Assembly (NCBI GenBank): GCA_005408345.1
Contig: SEMN01000049.1
Location: forward strand, 1,736,001-1,800,000
DNA: 64,000 bases
Direction: 5' to 3'
Origin: Macquaria australasica
Taxonomy: Eukaryota > Chordata > Actinopteri > Centrarchiformes > Percichthyidae
The notes under the pieces were generated by a model, which was not told the DNA's origin, did no database searches, and worked only from the letters and a program-made list of their open reading frames with translations. Below are positions 1-15,101 of this stretch, piece after piece. How positions within the stretch are numbered: the stretch's first letter is position 1; every line of letters starts with the position of its first letter. Both the position numbers and the translations under genes were made by a program.

Positions 1-1190
1 TTGCACATTTGAATCATTGCCATTTCTGACCTGATACAGGATGTGTGTTAATCCAATGTTTAGACAAAAAAGACTTTTGTGTCAGACATTTTGTTGCTGT
101 TGTTGCCTGAAATCCATTGGTACCCCTGTCAAACATTTAGCCCACTGTCTGAAAAGATTATTCACAGATTGTTTGTATTTGAATATAGATTCAGTAACCG
201 GGAGCTTTGGTGGAGACCTCTTTGTAAAGTAAAAATAAATAAAAGTTATTCTAAGAGCAAGGAAAGGTCTGGTGTCTTTAGTTCTTATAGTGTTTTTCTT
301 CAAATTTTTACCCATGAACTTATATTATGTTGGGCCGTAACCTTTTAAGTCTGAATGAAGGAATAGTTGCCTAACTAATTTACATACATAAAACAATTAT
401 CTAGATTTTCAGCTATATATAAGGACTGCTAACGCACTGCCCTGTAATTTTCTATTTTTAGTGCCAGCGTGTCTGAAAGGCAGCGCATCGGCATTCCTAA
501 AATACTGAAAGTTGGTCGAGGCAATGAGCTGTGCCGGTAAAACAGATGAATGAGATAAGAGAGCAGGAATTCCGGCTTGGTGAGGGCTTGCTTTTAAGTT
601 TTGGATTGGAGGTACTTAGGAGGGCAGTGGAATCTCGGCCTGGGGCAATTTTCCAGGGGTAAGATAGAGACCAAAACCGCTGGACAGGCCTCAAAACACT
701 TATTAGTACACAGGAAAACAGGAAACAGATAGCCTATGGGATTCACATTTGTCAAGCCACCTAGGCTACTATTAGAAAGCACAAAACCGGACACAGGGCG
801 TTGCTTTTAAAATAAAAGCATCGTTCAATTTTGCCAATGAGATTATGCTGTAGCCTCGCTATTAAGGCAACATTGTGTTTTGTTATTATTTTATTATTTC
901 TGTTTGATCTTTAAAAAAGATCTTATTAACAAAATGAGATCTGAATTTCAAAAAATTTAGACATCAAATTTTATTTTTACAACACATTTCATACAAAATG
1001 GTGCAGATGGTCTACAATGTGGTCACGTAAAATCTACATAAAAAGATACATTTATTTATTTTTCATTTATCTTCTGCATTGGTTAACATTATAGGCTATA
1101 TCATTTCTTTTTCAATTAAAAACAAAAGTTCCATAAGAGTTTTAGTTTGATAGTTCTAACCGGAAGTCGTGTTGTTTCACTCTAGACAGT
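1..1190. other. Upstream intergenic DNA, no gene recognised
   Basis: AT-rich sequence with only short, overlapping ORFs that show no domain, signal peptide or coding pattern I recognise. A poly-T/poly-A rich stretch lies around 880-1110. GC content rises from about 1190 towards rock2 exon 1, which fits a promoter or 5' UTR beginning there. In mammals SLC66A3 (PQLC3) and C2orf50 lie between ROCK2 and KCNF1, not on this side; I saw no trace of either here. Confidence 0.5.
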
Positions 1191-1581
1191 GGTCTGTGCC
1201 ACAGGTCGGAGGCGCTGTGGTCGGATCAGATTTGGTTGTACCTACCTGAGAGGAGACTGAGCGCACCTGAAAGTGAAGTGCGCCTTCATCCGGCTCTCAA
1301 AAGTCCGCTCGGGTTTCACTTCCCTGTGATATATTAATGAAAAAGGAGCGAGGCAGCGTTGGCAGCGGGTAAATAATTAACTTCACAACTCAAGCCGCAG
1401 TTTACAGAAGAGCTGACATGAGGAGCTGAGCCAAACAGAAGCGGAGTGCGCCTACCGCCCGCCTGTGTGGAACCGAGACAAAAACAAAAAACAGGCCTAC
1501 AGGGGTTTTTTCCCCCTTTTTTTCTTTCTTGGTATTTCTGCTTTTTCATGTCATTTCACCTGGATACACTGTGCTGTAATC
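1191..1581 (+). promoter_or_regulatory. rock2: Probable rock2 promoter / 5' UTR
   Basis: This stretch is more GC-rich than its flanks and lies directly upstream of the first rock2 coding exon. It has in-frame stops upstream of the chosen ATG, so it is non-coding leader or promoter. I see no convincing TATA box at a fixed distance; a TATA-like ATATATTAATG lies near 1327-1338 but the start site is unknown. The assignment rests on position and composition only. Confidence 0.35.
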
Positions 1582-1677
1582 ATGCTTGGAGCGGAGAGCA
1601 GGCTGGAAAGCCGGTTGAAGAAGCTGGAGAGCCTGATGAGGAACCCACAGTCGGCACTAAACTTGGAAACTCTGCTG
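1582..1677 (+). CDS. rock2: rock2 exon 1: start codon and N-terminal helix
   Basis: Encodes residues 1-32, starting MLGAESRLESRL. The stretch KKLESLMRNPQSALNLETLL resembles the mammalian ROCK2 N-terminus (KLEALIRDPRSPINVESLL), which sets frame and start. The leader is about 10 residues shorter than in mammals and lacks their Pro/Gly-rich beginning. The exon ends in phase 0 at CTG followed by GTGAGT. Intron 1 (1678-6979, 5.3 kb) holds no recognisable gene, only microsatellites. Confidence 0.85.
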
Positions 1678-4600
1678 GTGAGTTTGCGTTTACTTTCAGG
1701 GTCTGACACAGGTAGGTGTCGTCTTTACAGCAGGCTCCTTTGACTTAGAGACGATGATCTGTGCTCTAAGTACTGATTCTGTCATGTTCACCTGAAGAGA
1801 CATGCCTCTTGTCTCAGAGAACAGCTGGAGTGAACAAATCAAATACCAGAAACACAATCTAAAGAAAATTACTAATTGCTGTTATTGTAAATGCGTGACA
1901 ATAGGCCTACTCTTTATCACGCTTCAGATTACTGCTTGTGAAAAGCTCAGTTGCCATTTAGCTTTGTTTTTCATTACTGTGGGTTTTAATCAGGGAAACC
2001 CCACCTAAACTCAACATGTAGCCACCTTTTCCTGTGTTGAATGCACTTTATTCCCCATTCTTACAGCTATGATGGGATAGGAAATTGAGTTAATAATAAT
2101 CAAACATGATTAATTTTCAAAAGGGTCATTAAACTGACCCAAACTAAAAGCCATTCAAGAAAAGAACCAATCAGTGCCCTCCCTAAAATCTAAGATAATT
2201 GATTCATCCATCTATTTTAACCACTCCATCACTGTTGAGTCTCTTGGTGTGGCCTCTAATTGACTTGTCCTCTCTCTGACCTGTCCTAAGAATGTACTCA
2301 GTCCACTTTGATAAAACTACTGCCGCTGCTAAGCTCCTCTGTCCCAACCTCTGACAACAGATACACATTTCTGAGCTGATATGGAGCAGGCTTTTGTTCT
2401 GGACCTGTGTCTTGATGGGATCTCACACCAGGGAGCAGCCTAAAACTCCACTTACTTTGTGGGTTTAATGCACAGCCATTTTCCAGCGCTGAAAGCACTT
2501 GTGGAAAAACACATTTTACAAGTACAGTAAACGTAATACCTTTCAGACAATCCAGAGATACCTGAGGAAATGTCAAGACTGGACGAACATGCTTTTCTAC
2601 ATGCTCACGTTTCGCTCAGCAAATGACATAATCTGGTTGGAAAATGTTCAGAAAAATCCCTTTACTGTAGATATTCAGTTGCTTTATACGGATTTGATAT
2701 TAACAGAATCAGCCGTGGTTGTCAGTCAGGTTATCCTGGTGGCATTCGGAGCAAAGAAGAACCCAGACAGTCATGCTTAGGGATCATTATTGGGTCAACA
2801 TATCTACACAAAACAACCCTTCCATCTGCAATATTTCCTGCTGGAGGGAACCATGTCTATTCTCAGTGCTGTTGAGTCACAAGGAAACCACTGCTCATAG
2901 CTTTACAAGAGCAACCCCAACTTATGTCATAACTGGACAGCAAAGTGAAATGAATCCATTTTAATCCCACGTCGACTGTCCATCCAGACCTCACGAGTCA
3001 TTATTCAGAGATTTATCACTGTAGTCGGCTGCGTCTGGTTCCAAGCAGCCCTGCAGTGGACATAACAATGGCCACCTTTGCAGCCTAATGGCAGGGAGCT
3101 ACCACACAGGAAGCTGAAGTCACTTCCTGGAATTGAGATGGAGTTAACCTGCCGTGACCTCACATCATTTCCTGTTTGTCCACAATCAGTTTTGTTGTGT
3201 ACGCACAAAAAAGTGTTTTTTTTTTATCTGTAGAACTAAGGATTTGGGTCTTAGTCAATGCAGTTTTTTTAGAAGACAAGCTGTCGTTGATTGTTATTTC
3301 TGTATTGATTGTATTTCTTTTACAGTGGGCATAATTGTAATAAGTGTACTTGCTGTTATTCCACCAAGCGTTATAGTCACCCAACACTTGCTAAAGCATG
3401 TGTTTGCTAAGTGAACAATAACCGATGACTGTAATACTGAAATGAATGAATGAAATGAATCACTGATACATTTTGACAGTTGATTTATTGTTTGTTAAGT
3501 AACAAAAAAGATTTGCTGGTCAGAAGGCGTCCATTGAGGCTCTTGTGATGGGAATTTCTCATTATTTTTGACCTTTTTTAAAGACTTCAAAATCTGTTAA
3601 TCAAAAACAAAAATCAATAGAAATAATAATCAGGTGGTGTTTTTTTCTTTTTGGTTGTTTTACAACAGCTTCAAACAGGGCTCCACTGAGCACTAGAACA
3701 ATCCATTATAAATGATATATCTCAATGAGCTCGATCGGGAATACCAATAATAATCAGCAAGTACCAATAATAGGGAGCATATGCAGAGTGATATATAACA
3801 AGAGTATCATTGGTCAATTTATAGCATAATCACAGGATGTGCAGAGACCATGTAGACATAAGCTAAATGATTATTACCCCCATCAGCATAGTAAGTGGTT
3901 ACACATAACAACTGCATTGAATGTGCCGGTCAGTATGTTCATACAAGCCGTCTACTCAGCAAAACCTTCAGATGGGATGGAGGCATTATGTGTACATGAA
4001 AGTGCAAATTTACAAGACATGGATACTTTCTTTTTCTGTCTCTGTATCAATCTCCTTATCGAGACATATATAATGATTAATAAAGGTAGCTAACATGCAA
4101 ATATGTGTCAGAGGTGTGTGACAACAAAGAATATACAAGCATGTACAGATCAGATAATGTATAAGGATATTAATAACTTAATTCACAATTCAGTGCAGGC
4201 CTAGTTTGAGGGGAGGCACCTTTCTTCAATACACTTTCGACTGGTGGAGACTGGATCTGTACAGACAGGACACATATTTTGACGCATTCTGAGAATCTCT
4301 TCATAGTTGCTGGATGTGCTCAGGCAGTATCAGCTCGCAAGGGAGTAGGTGGGAGGTGTTGTTTAAGGCGGTGAGGACACATAAGTGAGCCTAAACTACG
4401 AGATCATATTCAGATTCGTCCAGATTCCAGAAGTGAAAATCAAACGACTGTTCAATCAGGAGGCGAGAGATTTAAATCTTGAACCCTTAACAGCAAAAGA
4501 TAACCTGTGCTGACTTTATATCGTGAATACAGTAGTATATACGTATATATGTAGTGGTGGGGAATCACAGGATAACTCATGATAACTCATAACCAATCAT

Positions 4601-7600
4601 GATAGCTGCCCAGAATAATAATAATATCATGATAAAGAATAAAGACCTCTTTTTTTATCAGTGTAAGGCAGGTTTTCGTTGACGTGAACCCCTAGATACT
4701 TAAAAAACTGCACCAAATCTGGTCTTAGTGGCTTTCACCTACGCTGGCAATTCAGTCGAGCCTTTTGTCTTACTGGTGTTAAGCTGCAGATGATTCTTCT
4801 ACCAACAAACATTCTGCAAGACTCCTAAACTCCTCCAAGAAAAGATGGCAAGAGAAGCTCCTGTAGTCGTCTAACTAGCTCTAACTTTGGTTTTGTCAAC
4901 AACCTGAACTATAACGTATGATACATTTACAAAATCCTGTGTTTATCAGTCAGCAATGTAGATCTTAGTAGATACTGTAATTGAAATGATTGTAGTTACA
5001 GCTAGTACTATTAAAACTCAATGCAATGAAAGGAAAAGTTACATTACAGATGCACACATAAATCTGTAAAACTCAGGTCTGCGGCCTATGTAGTGTACGT
5101 GATATTTGCAAAGCCAATTTAAAAAAAAAAAAAAAATTTAAACTGCGCATTGTTTACATCCATGTTTACTTAGTAACAGTCTTCTTCTTCACTGCCTTTG
5201 TTGTCACATTGCTGCATATCTGCAGATGTGTATCGTGTTGCCCGCATGCTAATGTTTGTGCATGTACATGCATGATACAAACAAAACAGGGACCCACTTA
5301 TAAAACATTGCTCTATAGTGCTACTAGTGGTAAAAGAAACTCACCAGGATACCTTTTAACTATCTGGCAAAACTTGAGTTTTGGATATGACATTACTGTA
5401 TTCCTAACTTTTGGTGCTTGAACATGATGAAGCCAACAGATTTGACAAGGGAGTTGAAAAACTTTTGAATTCAATAAGATTTAATACTGGATTTAGATTT
5501 GATACTGAACCCCAACCCTAGTTACAGAGTGTCATTTCTACCTCTTTGTACATTTACCGAATATACCGCAATTTTCTGTTCAGGTGATTTCATTAAAAAT
5601 GGTCAGATTTAACTTTTATATTTAAAAACTGGATACACATACAATGATGTGAGACAGGACGCAGAAGCCCAAAAAGCTCATGATTTTAATTCCACATTTC
5701 CACACACTACACACACACACGTACTCCAAATGCTTCATTCGAATCTGCTAAAATTTGATTAGATTTACATATGATTCAAATGTTACAGAGTTCAACAAGG
5801 CTCACAGACTTCTCTCTATTGCAGTAACCATGGCTGTTTAAAACACACACACGCACACACCAGCACACGCACACACTGTGTAAAATGATCACAGATCCTC
5901 GAGCGCTCAGCCTGAATCCAGACCCATAAGCTGTTTGTCCCACAATAGCTTCTGAGCCTTTAGCTCCATTTCCACCCGTCTGCGGTGGGGGAGATCTCTC
6001 CGCGCCGCTGCTATTTAAAGGTGCAGAATTGTTCCACATGCCCCTGCCCACCCACTCACATGTCCCCCCCCCCCCACACACACACACACACACACACGCA
6101 CGCACGCACACACACACACGCACTGGTTGACTCCACTTGACCCTTGGGGGAAGAGAGGGTCATACTACACCCTCATCCCCTCCTGCCCACTTGCCCAACT
6201 GCCCTGCCAGCCTCCTGCGTTTGGATCACAGAGACATTTTGGTTCTACGTGAAACTCAACACCGCTGATTTAAGCACTGATGACACTACTGAGCCCCCCG
6301 GCTTTTAGTCTGATGCTGCTGCTAGGGAGGGGTTTGTGTTTGGAGCGGGTGTTGGTGGACCTTGGTGATGTCATGTGACTAGTTATTGCTGTTGTATTAC
6401 TTGTTATGTCTTTACATCCAACCTCCATTGTCCTCCTGTTGTTGTTTTGTTGTGCTGCACATTAGCAGTCTCATTTTCTCTACCCTTAATGTTGCATTTA
6501 GGAACACACGGCTCATGGAAATGTCATTCTTTCCTTCCTTCCTTCCTTCCTTCCTTCCTTCCTTTCTTCCTTTCTTGCTTCCTCCATTCATTTAGTTTTG
6601 TTATCTTTAATCATCCAGCAGACGTCAGGGTTGCCCAATTTACAACTTGTCCTGACAGATTAACGAGAGAGTCATAAAAAATATTCCTTCCTTCCTTCCC
6701 AACACAAATGAAGCATCAGATCAGCCTTGAAACATGACTGTATTTTCATGTTGCTCAATTTGTTAATGAAAAATTCAGCCAAACCCAAGCAATAATAATT
6801 CCAATTTTGGATGATATTAGTCTTTCCAATGCAGTGGTTTGTTTGAGAAGCAAAATTGTTATTAAATAAGGTTTTTAATACACCAGGGGTAAACCTAGAA
6901 GTTACTTTTTTTTAAATTGAAAATCCATACTTTGTTTCTGTTTATTTGTTAATTTTTTTTTGTCTTTTCTGTCTTTCAGGATTCCATGAACGCGCTGGCT
7001 CATGATTTGAACTATCCTGCCCTGCGGAAAAACAAAAACATAGACGCCTTTCTGAACCGATGTAAGAGCTACAGTGTGTTTGGTGAAGGTCAAGATTCTC
7101 GTGCTCAGCTTGAAAAAAATACCTACAAAGTTGTTAAATACAAACCAGAGAGACCTCTGGTTATGGGGAACTGAGTATGTTGCTTGTTTGTCAGTGCACA
7201 CAAACTATATGTACAGTAGAGCTTTTATGTCTAGATGATGAAAAGCATGACTTTCCAAACCTTGTAAGCAAATCTTAATCCTTCTTCTACAAGCCACATT
7301 TTAGAGGCACTGCCCTGAATACAGTGGTTGTTGTTCCTGCAAAAGGTCACAATAGAGATAAGAAACATATGAATAAACATCTCTGTAGTGTGATTATCAG
7401 TGACATTTTGGTATTCAAATCCACTGTTATTTGGCCCTGACAGACTTTACAGCCAAAATGTTAGATATCTGTTACCTTTGTACAGACTTTCTGCTTTTTT
7501 GAATCCAGTTTTGTGAAATATTTTTTCACTTTATCTTTGTTTAGATTTGAGGCCACATACAAAGATTGAAATTAACATCATGGGCCAACTTGTGGCTAAT

Positions 7601-10600
7601 ATTTGTGTCTTATGTTGCATCCTCTAAAAATGTCAAAGATCTGACTTTCTCGTCTACAAACTACCGTAGCTTTAATAAATTACATTAGACCGGTGTGTAA
7701 CTTTTGTTAAACTCTCGCTGACCTCTCTCTGATCCAGCAGTTAACAGCTGAACCTAAATGGTTGGAGCTTGACCTGTGTGTTGCCATGGTAACGTGTGTG
7801 TCCATCCCACAGATGAAAAGGCCGTGAGTCAGCTGCGAGAGCTGCAGGTGAAGCTTGAAGACTTTGAAAAAGTGAAGTTGATCGGGAGAGGAGCCTATGG
7901 AGAAGTGCAGCTGGTGAGATGTTTCTGTCTGTAAAATAAGTGTGTTTTTGTTCCCTGGCGCTTTTTTTTTCTCATTTTAATTTATGCAGCAGCAGTGCAG
8001 CTTGATGTAAAGGGAGATGGAGCAGGAGAGTTTCTCCAGATGCTCCTGAATTTGCACCAAAACACCAGGAATGTGAACCACTAGAGGGAGCAACACTCTG
8101 TGAATCTACCAAAATATAAAATATGTAACATCTGCAACTTGTTTTTGGTATTCCAAGTATAATTGGCATCTTTCTCCTCATCATGACCAACTTAACTGAC
8201 TTTCAGTTTAAAAAAAGTAATTAGGGCAAGCAGTAATTCTTTCAAATTCCCAGCTTTTCCAGATGTTTGTCTCTTGTGCTGGTGGAAGCTTGAATCAGGT
8301 CTCTGCTGAGTGTCATGTGGTAGAAACAAGTCTGGACAGGTTCGGTGTGTGGGAGAGGAGCGTGAAGTCTGGTGTGTGTTTGTGTGGGGGGGCTTAGTGT
8401 GTTTGTGCTTGAAATCTTGTGTAAGCATGTCTTTCTATGGGTGTGTGCCAGTAATTATGGGTTCCCCTCTCTGTTTCTCTGTCTCTCAATGTTGTCTTGG
8501 TCATTGTGACATTCCTACTATCTTGTTCTTATTGTCCTCGCACAGTTATCAGATTTTACGCGCCAACGTCTCCTTTTTTTGCCTTGCCCTCCTCTGCTGC
8601 AGGTCCGTCACAAGGCCTCTCAGAAGGTTTACGCCATGAAGCAGCTCAACAAATTTGAGATGATCAAGCGGTCAGACTCTGCCTTCTTCTGGGAGGAGAG
8701 GCACATCATGGCCTTCTCCAGCAGTCCCTGGGTCGTTCAGGTGTGCACATATACAGGTTTTATTCTATTGACAACAGACAATATGTAACATAGTGGTAGG
8801 ATTGAACATTTAAACTTACAAGAAAGAAGCATATTCTCTGTCAGACCTGGCCTCCTTCCACTGAAGGATACTGAATGTCTGGCCCCTCTGAACACACACA
8901 TCATATCATTTTTATCATGCTAAGTGTACCAAATATTATTATAACCTTTTTGAATACTAAGTCTGATCCCCCTATCTGCTTAAATTATGTCATGAATGAA
9001 AAATAACTTTTCTATCTCCTGTACTCTGGGATTGACTTGCCTAGTCCACTTCAGGGGAAAAAGTAAATGTCTAAATATTAATTCCAGCCATCAATTTCCC
9101 AATTTTAGAGAGTTGCATTGTGGACTGTTCAAAGATTTTAACTCGTGTATTCTTAATTTTAAGGGTGGACTATATGGATAAAATCATCATCATATCATGT
9201 AATATGTACTTTTATGTCACAATATATAGCAATATATTATATATCTTTATATAGTACATCTTTTGGAAATTAAATTAAGAAACCTTTTAGGTATAAAATA
9301 ACTACATGGGAATTTGACAACCACTCAAATAGGCTGATATTTTAAAACAGTTACCTTAATATCAATGCGAAACAAAATAATGTTGGGATCACTATTAGTG
9401 CTTTAGATTAAATTAGATCAGATTCAACTTAATTATCATTGCACGCAGAAAATAACAGTACAACAAAATGCAGTTTAGCATCAAATCATACAGTACAAAC
9501 AGCAGCAAAGTGCATAAAGATACCTATAAAGATAAATGAATGTACAGAATAAACATTAAATTAACTGGGTTGTGATAGCAACAACTGATGTAACAAAAAC
9601 CAGTACACAAAATACACAGTACAAATTAATGCAGCCATTATATATATGTAGTATAATAATAGTATAACTATGATATGTACAGTATGGACAGAACCATAAA
9701 TAGCATGTACAGTAGAATGAGTCTGGCTTTGTTATGTCCAGTATAAACAGAAAGCAGGTATGTAATAATTTAAAGTAATTTAGGAAACACTTTCAATATG
9801 ATTAGTAATGTGAGTATGAAAAACTCATTACAGCATTAACTGTAATGCTTCCTTAAAGAGCTGGGAAGACAGCATTTAACATCTATTACAATAACCAAAG
9901 CATATAGGATAACCCAGATGATAATTGAATATTATATTATATTATATTATATTATATTATATTATATTATATTGATTTCTTTTTTCCCAGCTCTACTTAG
10001 TGTGCATTGGCGTCATGATGTTGGCAAGTTTGAGACAGTAATTTATGATGAACACAGATCATCCAGAGATAATACGGCCACACTTTATAGTCAGATCTGT
10101 ATCAAAGTAACAGCTCAATGATCCTGTGTAGGTGCTTTCGATGACATCAAGTGACTTAAGTTTGTTGCCTCCTAGCTGTGCTGCGCTTTCCAAGATGACC
10201 GCCACCTCTACATGGTGATGGAGTTCATGCCTGGAGGCGACCTGGTCACGCTCACCATGAACTACGACATACCTGAGAAGTGGGCTCGCTTCTACACAGC
10301 TGAAGTAGTGCTGGCGCTGAACGCCATCCACTCCATGGGCTTCATCCATCGCGACGTTAAACCTGACAACATGCTGCTGGACCAACACGGACACCTCAAG
10401 CTGGCAGATTTCGGCACATGCATGAAGATGGACGAGGTAGGTTAACTTTGTAGTCGTGTCGTTTTCAAACCTGGACGTGGATAGGGGATCAAGTTAAAGA
10501 ACCTTTTGTTTAAGAAGAATTTTAATCCTTTAAGTTTGAAGAGAATGCACCACCTGAATCAGTTGAATAGAGAGTGAATTGACTTTTCCATCTCAACACT

Positions 10601-12739
10601 AGTGACCTTTTTTCAGTGCCCTAGTGCACTACCAAGTGTTCAGATGGTGAAGTGAAGCTCAATGAAAGGCCCCAGAAGTTATTGTGCTAAACAACCGCTC
10701 TAGAGCACAGCAGAGGTCCCGCCTCTCGTGTGGGCCAGCAAGTGTTTTTTCCATCTTTTTGTTTATACCACAGCAATTTCTATATGGCTTCTTCACAAGT
10801 GGTTCCACACATTTGAGCTCTCTGAAAATCTGTAAGTGGACAGAATGTGTCATATAAACATGGTCAAAACAGTCAGAGATTGAACTCTGCCCTATATTGA
10901 CTATCAATGCCTGAATCAATGAAATTATCTGTTTTTTCTACCAGTCGTCTCAGAATATCTGGAATATTGTAAAGGTTTCAGAGGTATTTTATGCAAGAAA
11001 ATTACAAATACAGTAGATCACAATAAAAGGACATACCAGCATGTGTTTTTAAGTTTGTTTCATACATTCGCTACTTTACATGGTGCTGTTTTACAGTTGT
11101 TTTTTTTTGGGGTCATGGAAAATAGAAATTTACATTGCGGCCATTATCAAGACCCTGCATTACACATTTTTCTGGAATTATGGCTTATTTATTCTGTTCT
11201 CTCCCCAACCTCTATATAGTAAATCTTGTGTATTTTTCTGTTTGCAGACAGGGATGGTGCACTGTGACACAGCTGTAGGCACACCAGACTACATCTCCCC
11301 TGAGGTGCTCCAGTCTCAGGGTGGAGATGGTTACTACGGCCGGGAGTGTGACTGGTGGTCTGTAGGAGTCTTTATCTACGAGTTGCTGGTTGGTAAGTGA
11401 CGGATCATATATACAGCCATGTTTTTTTATCAACTAACATGTCAACAGGATGTGATTATCTCCTTTTAGTATGTAAAATCCTGTGATGGATGTTGTAGTG
11501 AAGCTGTAATTGATGAGTCATTGGTATAGTCATCAACAACTTAGCCCCAACGGATACATGATGTTCATTTTTGTGCTGTTGAAATCCTAAACATTTCTAT
11601 CCTAAAGAATCAATCATTATACAAAATTACTTTTGTTCACAGGTGAAACTCCCTTCTACGCTGAGTCCCTGGTTGGAACTTATGGGAAGATCATGAACCA
11701 CAAGAACACACTCGTCTTCCCAGATGATGTAGAGATGTCTCAGGATGCCAAAGACCTCATCTGTGCCTTTCTTACTGACAGGTTCGCACACGGAAATCAT
11801 AAAATCTAACACTTGTACTGTAACAAGAATTCAGAATATTTCACAATTTCAGGCTGCCTGTCATGTTGCATACACACTTAGACTTTTCTTTTCTACTCTA
11901 CTATTTATGTAACTGAATATGAAGCAATGAAATGACGTTGTTTGGATCACAGAACAGTACAGAAAGCCCCCACGTCATAACTGAACTTTGAACTTTCTGG
12001 CAAAAAAAAAAAAATCTATAAAGATACATGTTGAATGTAGATCACAACATGTTGAATCATGTGATTGAACATGACACTCTTTATATCTGTTACCTTCCTC
12101 TGAATCCACACCGACTCCAAGTTGAGAAGAGCAACAGGTTAAATAAACAGTGTGAGTCAAAGATTAGACGTGACAAAGCTGACAAAAATCATCTAAACTT
12201 AAACACGTTGCACAACTCTTCTTCAGTACACCGTGCTTTATTATTCACCAAATGTTTGGTGAATAAAGCATGATTAAATAAGTGGACTTTGTTTCAGTTC
12301 AACAAGCAAGTTATCAAAAGACAATGCTGCTCTTATTCTATTATTCTTATTCATGAAAAAACAAAACAAGAATCTTATTGGTTCCTACTGAAGCTGTAAA
12401 TCTTTAAAAACAGGTCATATATTTATATATATTAAAGGCTAATCAATTTCCTTAAACAGCTGGTCACTGTAGTTACTGTTAAAAAATATTATTACTATTA
12501 AAGGTAAAAGTTACTTGAATGTGTGGGTGCAGGCCATGTACTGGGTTAGTGGCCCATCCCCCTGGAAGAAACCACTTCCTGTTTACCTTAGTAACCCCGC
12601 CCCCCCGAGAGGGCTCAAACACAGGCCCTTTCTGCTTCAGTACAGAGCAGCCTTTCATTTTTCCTCACTCGGTTTATTTACCTTCTCACTCACTATTCTC
12701 CCACCACAGACAGAATCTCACATGTGTACGGCTGCCCAG

Positions 12740-12813
<74 letters not shown>

Positions 12814-15062
12814 CTTGAACACTGACCAACACATTCATTCAACACTTAACCCACATGCTCTGTCACTGTCGCCCCGTCTTGCTGAATCACCACCATCCTC
12901 TCCTTTTGGATTTCTTTTTTTTTTTTTTTACCTCTTTCCTTCTTTTCCATGTGTTTTTCATCACCCTCCATTTGTAAAAAAAAATTTCTACCTTGGTGCC
13001 ACTTTCCATTTCTCCATCCTCTCCTCATTTCTGCCGTAACTTTCTCCTTTGCACTTCAGCAGTTTTCCGGGCATTGAAACACAGCCTGTTTATAAGCCTG
13101 GCTTGGTTGCATGTCCAATTTTCTATGTTTTTTTGGGGGTTTTTTTTTTGTTTTTTTGCGGGGGTTTTAAAACTCTCCCTTCGCTCTTTCTTCCTCCCCA
13201 CCCCTGCCCTCTCTTCCTCTTGGCTGGGTCTGGAATGTCCCACACGTGGCAAGCCCAAACGGCCGCAGCCCTGCAGCCCTGTACCCAGTGGTGGAGGAGG
13301 GAGGAAAGGGGGACGAGAAAGTGTGTGTGTGTGTGTGTGTCGAGTTTTTAGAGAGGGAAGGTAGCAGCAGCTCTAGCAGTTGTGTTTGAGTCAGTCAGAG
13401 TTGTTGATGTTGCCTCCTGCAGTCTGATCCTGCTGTCTTCACTGCTTCTCTCCTCCTGGATCTATATTATCTGTCTGGTTAGAAGAGGTTCCAGTGTCCG
13501 CCAGTGGTCATGTGGCTCTCCATGCTGGTCAGTGTGGTTAGTGCCTAGTGGTCACTCCACCAGGCTTAGTGTGTTTGGGATGACGTGTTGATGACGATGG
13601 CGGGTGGAGGGGACGAGCGGGGTGTGTTTTGTGTCCAGGCTGAGGAGGTTCTGCTCACAGTCTTGGTCCTGTTATTGTGTGCAGGGAGGTTCGTCTGGGC
13701 CGCACTGGAGTGGATGAGATCAAATGCCACCCTTTTTTCAAGAACAACCAGTGGACCTTTGACAACATCCGAGAGAGTAAGTGTGTGCATGTTTCTGAAT
13801 CTTGTGTCTTTTTTTAAAATCACAATCACAATGCAGGCATAGATTTCCATCTCTGGAAATGCATGACTTGTTCTTTTTCTACATTGCATTTTTTTGCTTA
13901 TACTTCTTATCATCTCCAGCCCATTCCTCCGCAGACCTGTTTTCAGTCTTAGTTCATAGTTTATTTCCATCTCCTGAGCCATTAAGCCTGCATATAAGGT
14001 ACACATGCCCTCCATATGCTCCCCGCTCATATCTTACATTATTTGACTGGATGCAGTGCAGAGCAGCAGAGCACATGATGCACTAAACCTGCAGGATAAC
14101 CAGCTGCATATGTGTGCCACTCCAAAGAATAGATTAGAGAGCATTAAGAAAATAAAACAAGTTTTATACTGAACAGACAAATGGTCTTTTGGTAAGTAAG
14201 TAGCTGAGGAATTTATATTTTAATACCTCTTAAATGTGCAAGTTAAGAGCAGACGGTTCAACTGAGAAATGTCATGGAACTCTATCATTATTATCATTAT
14301 TATCATTATTCAATGGGTTAAACATGGCATGCTAGCTCTGCACCACTGATGAAAGTGAAAGGCTGTTTTAATGAAAGTCTCCAGATAATTTAAATATTTT
14401 ATTACATTTTCTTTATGGTTTCATTTACATTCACAGTTTGACACAGTAGATAAAAGGAAGAAAATAATCATATACAGCCATATTAAACTATTATCTTGGG
14501 TTTAAAGACTGAATATGTATCCCGTTTAGAATGAATGACTTATGGGTGTTTTTACAAAGAAACAAAATATAGAAGGAGCAAAAACAACATAAAGATCATA
14601 ACAACAGCAAAGATATCTGGGTCAAATAAAATAAAGAGCAAATCTTGAATGGTGAAAAAGATTCTAAGCTTTTTATATATTACTGCAACAGTTATGATAT
14701 CCATTGGTTGTCACGTTATAACGCTCATACTTTACTGTATTCTTTTAAATTCAGCATTTGATCTTTGCACATGGAGTGTCTGTAAAGAGTCATGGTTTAT
14801 CTAGTTGTATCACATTAAGCATCTCTTAGGAAGGAAGGAAATAAGTGAAGGGATATATCAGGAATATGAACAGGACCTCGTTGTGGGTATAGAATTGCAT
14901 GCTGGCTCTTTCTCCTTGCCTGCTCCGTCTCTCTGCTTCACCTGGCTCTGATTAAGACAACAGACAGAACTTGGGACTGCCTGGCAGTCTGGAACACAAA
15001 ACCACTACTGTGCCACTGCTGCGCTGCTCAGCTCTCTTCATGTTTGCACATGCACGTCCTGT

Positions 15063-15101
<39 letters not shown>

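Noticed and set aside
5776..6123. A 115-aa minus-strand ORF
   Set aside because: Dominated by CA/GT microsatellite translation (Val/Cys runs) within rock2 intron 1.
12515..13039. A 174-aa ORF rich in His and Thr
   Set aside because: Its length comes from the (CA)35 microsatellite in rock2 intron 7; the flanking residues show no coding pattern.
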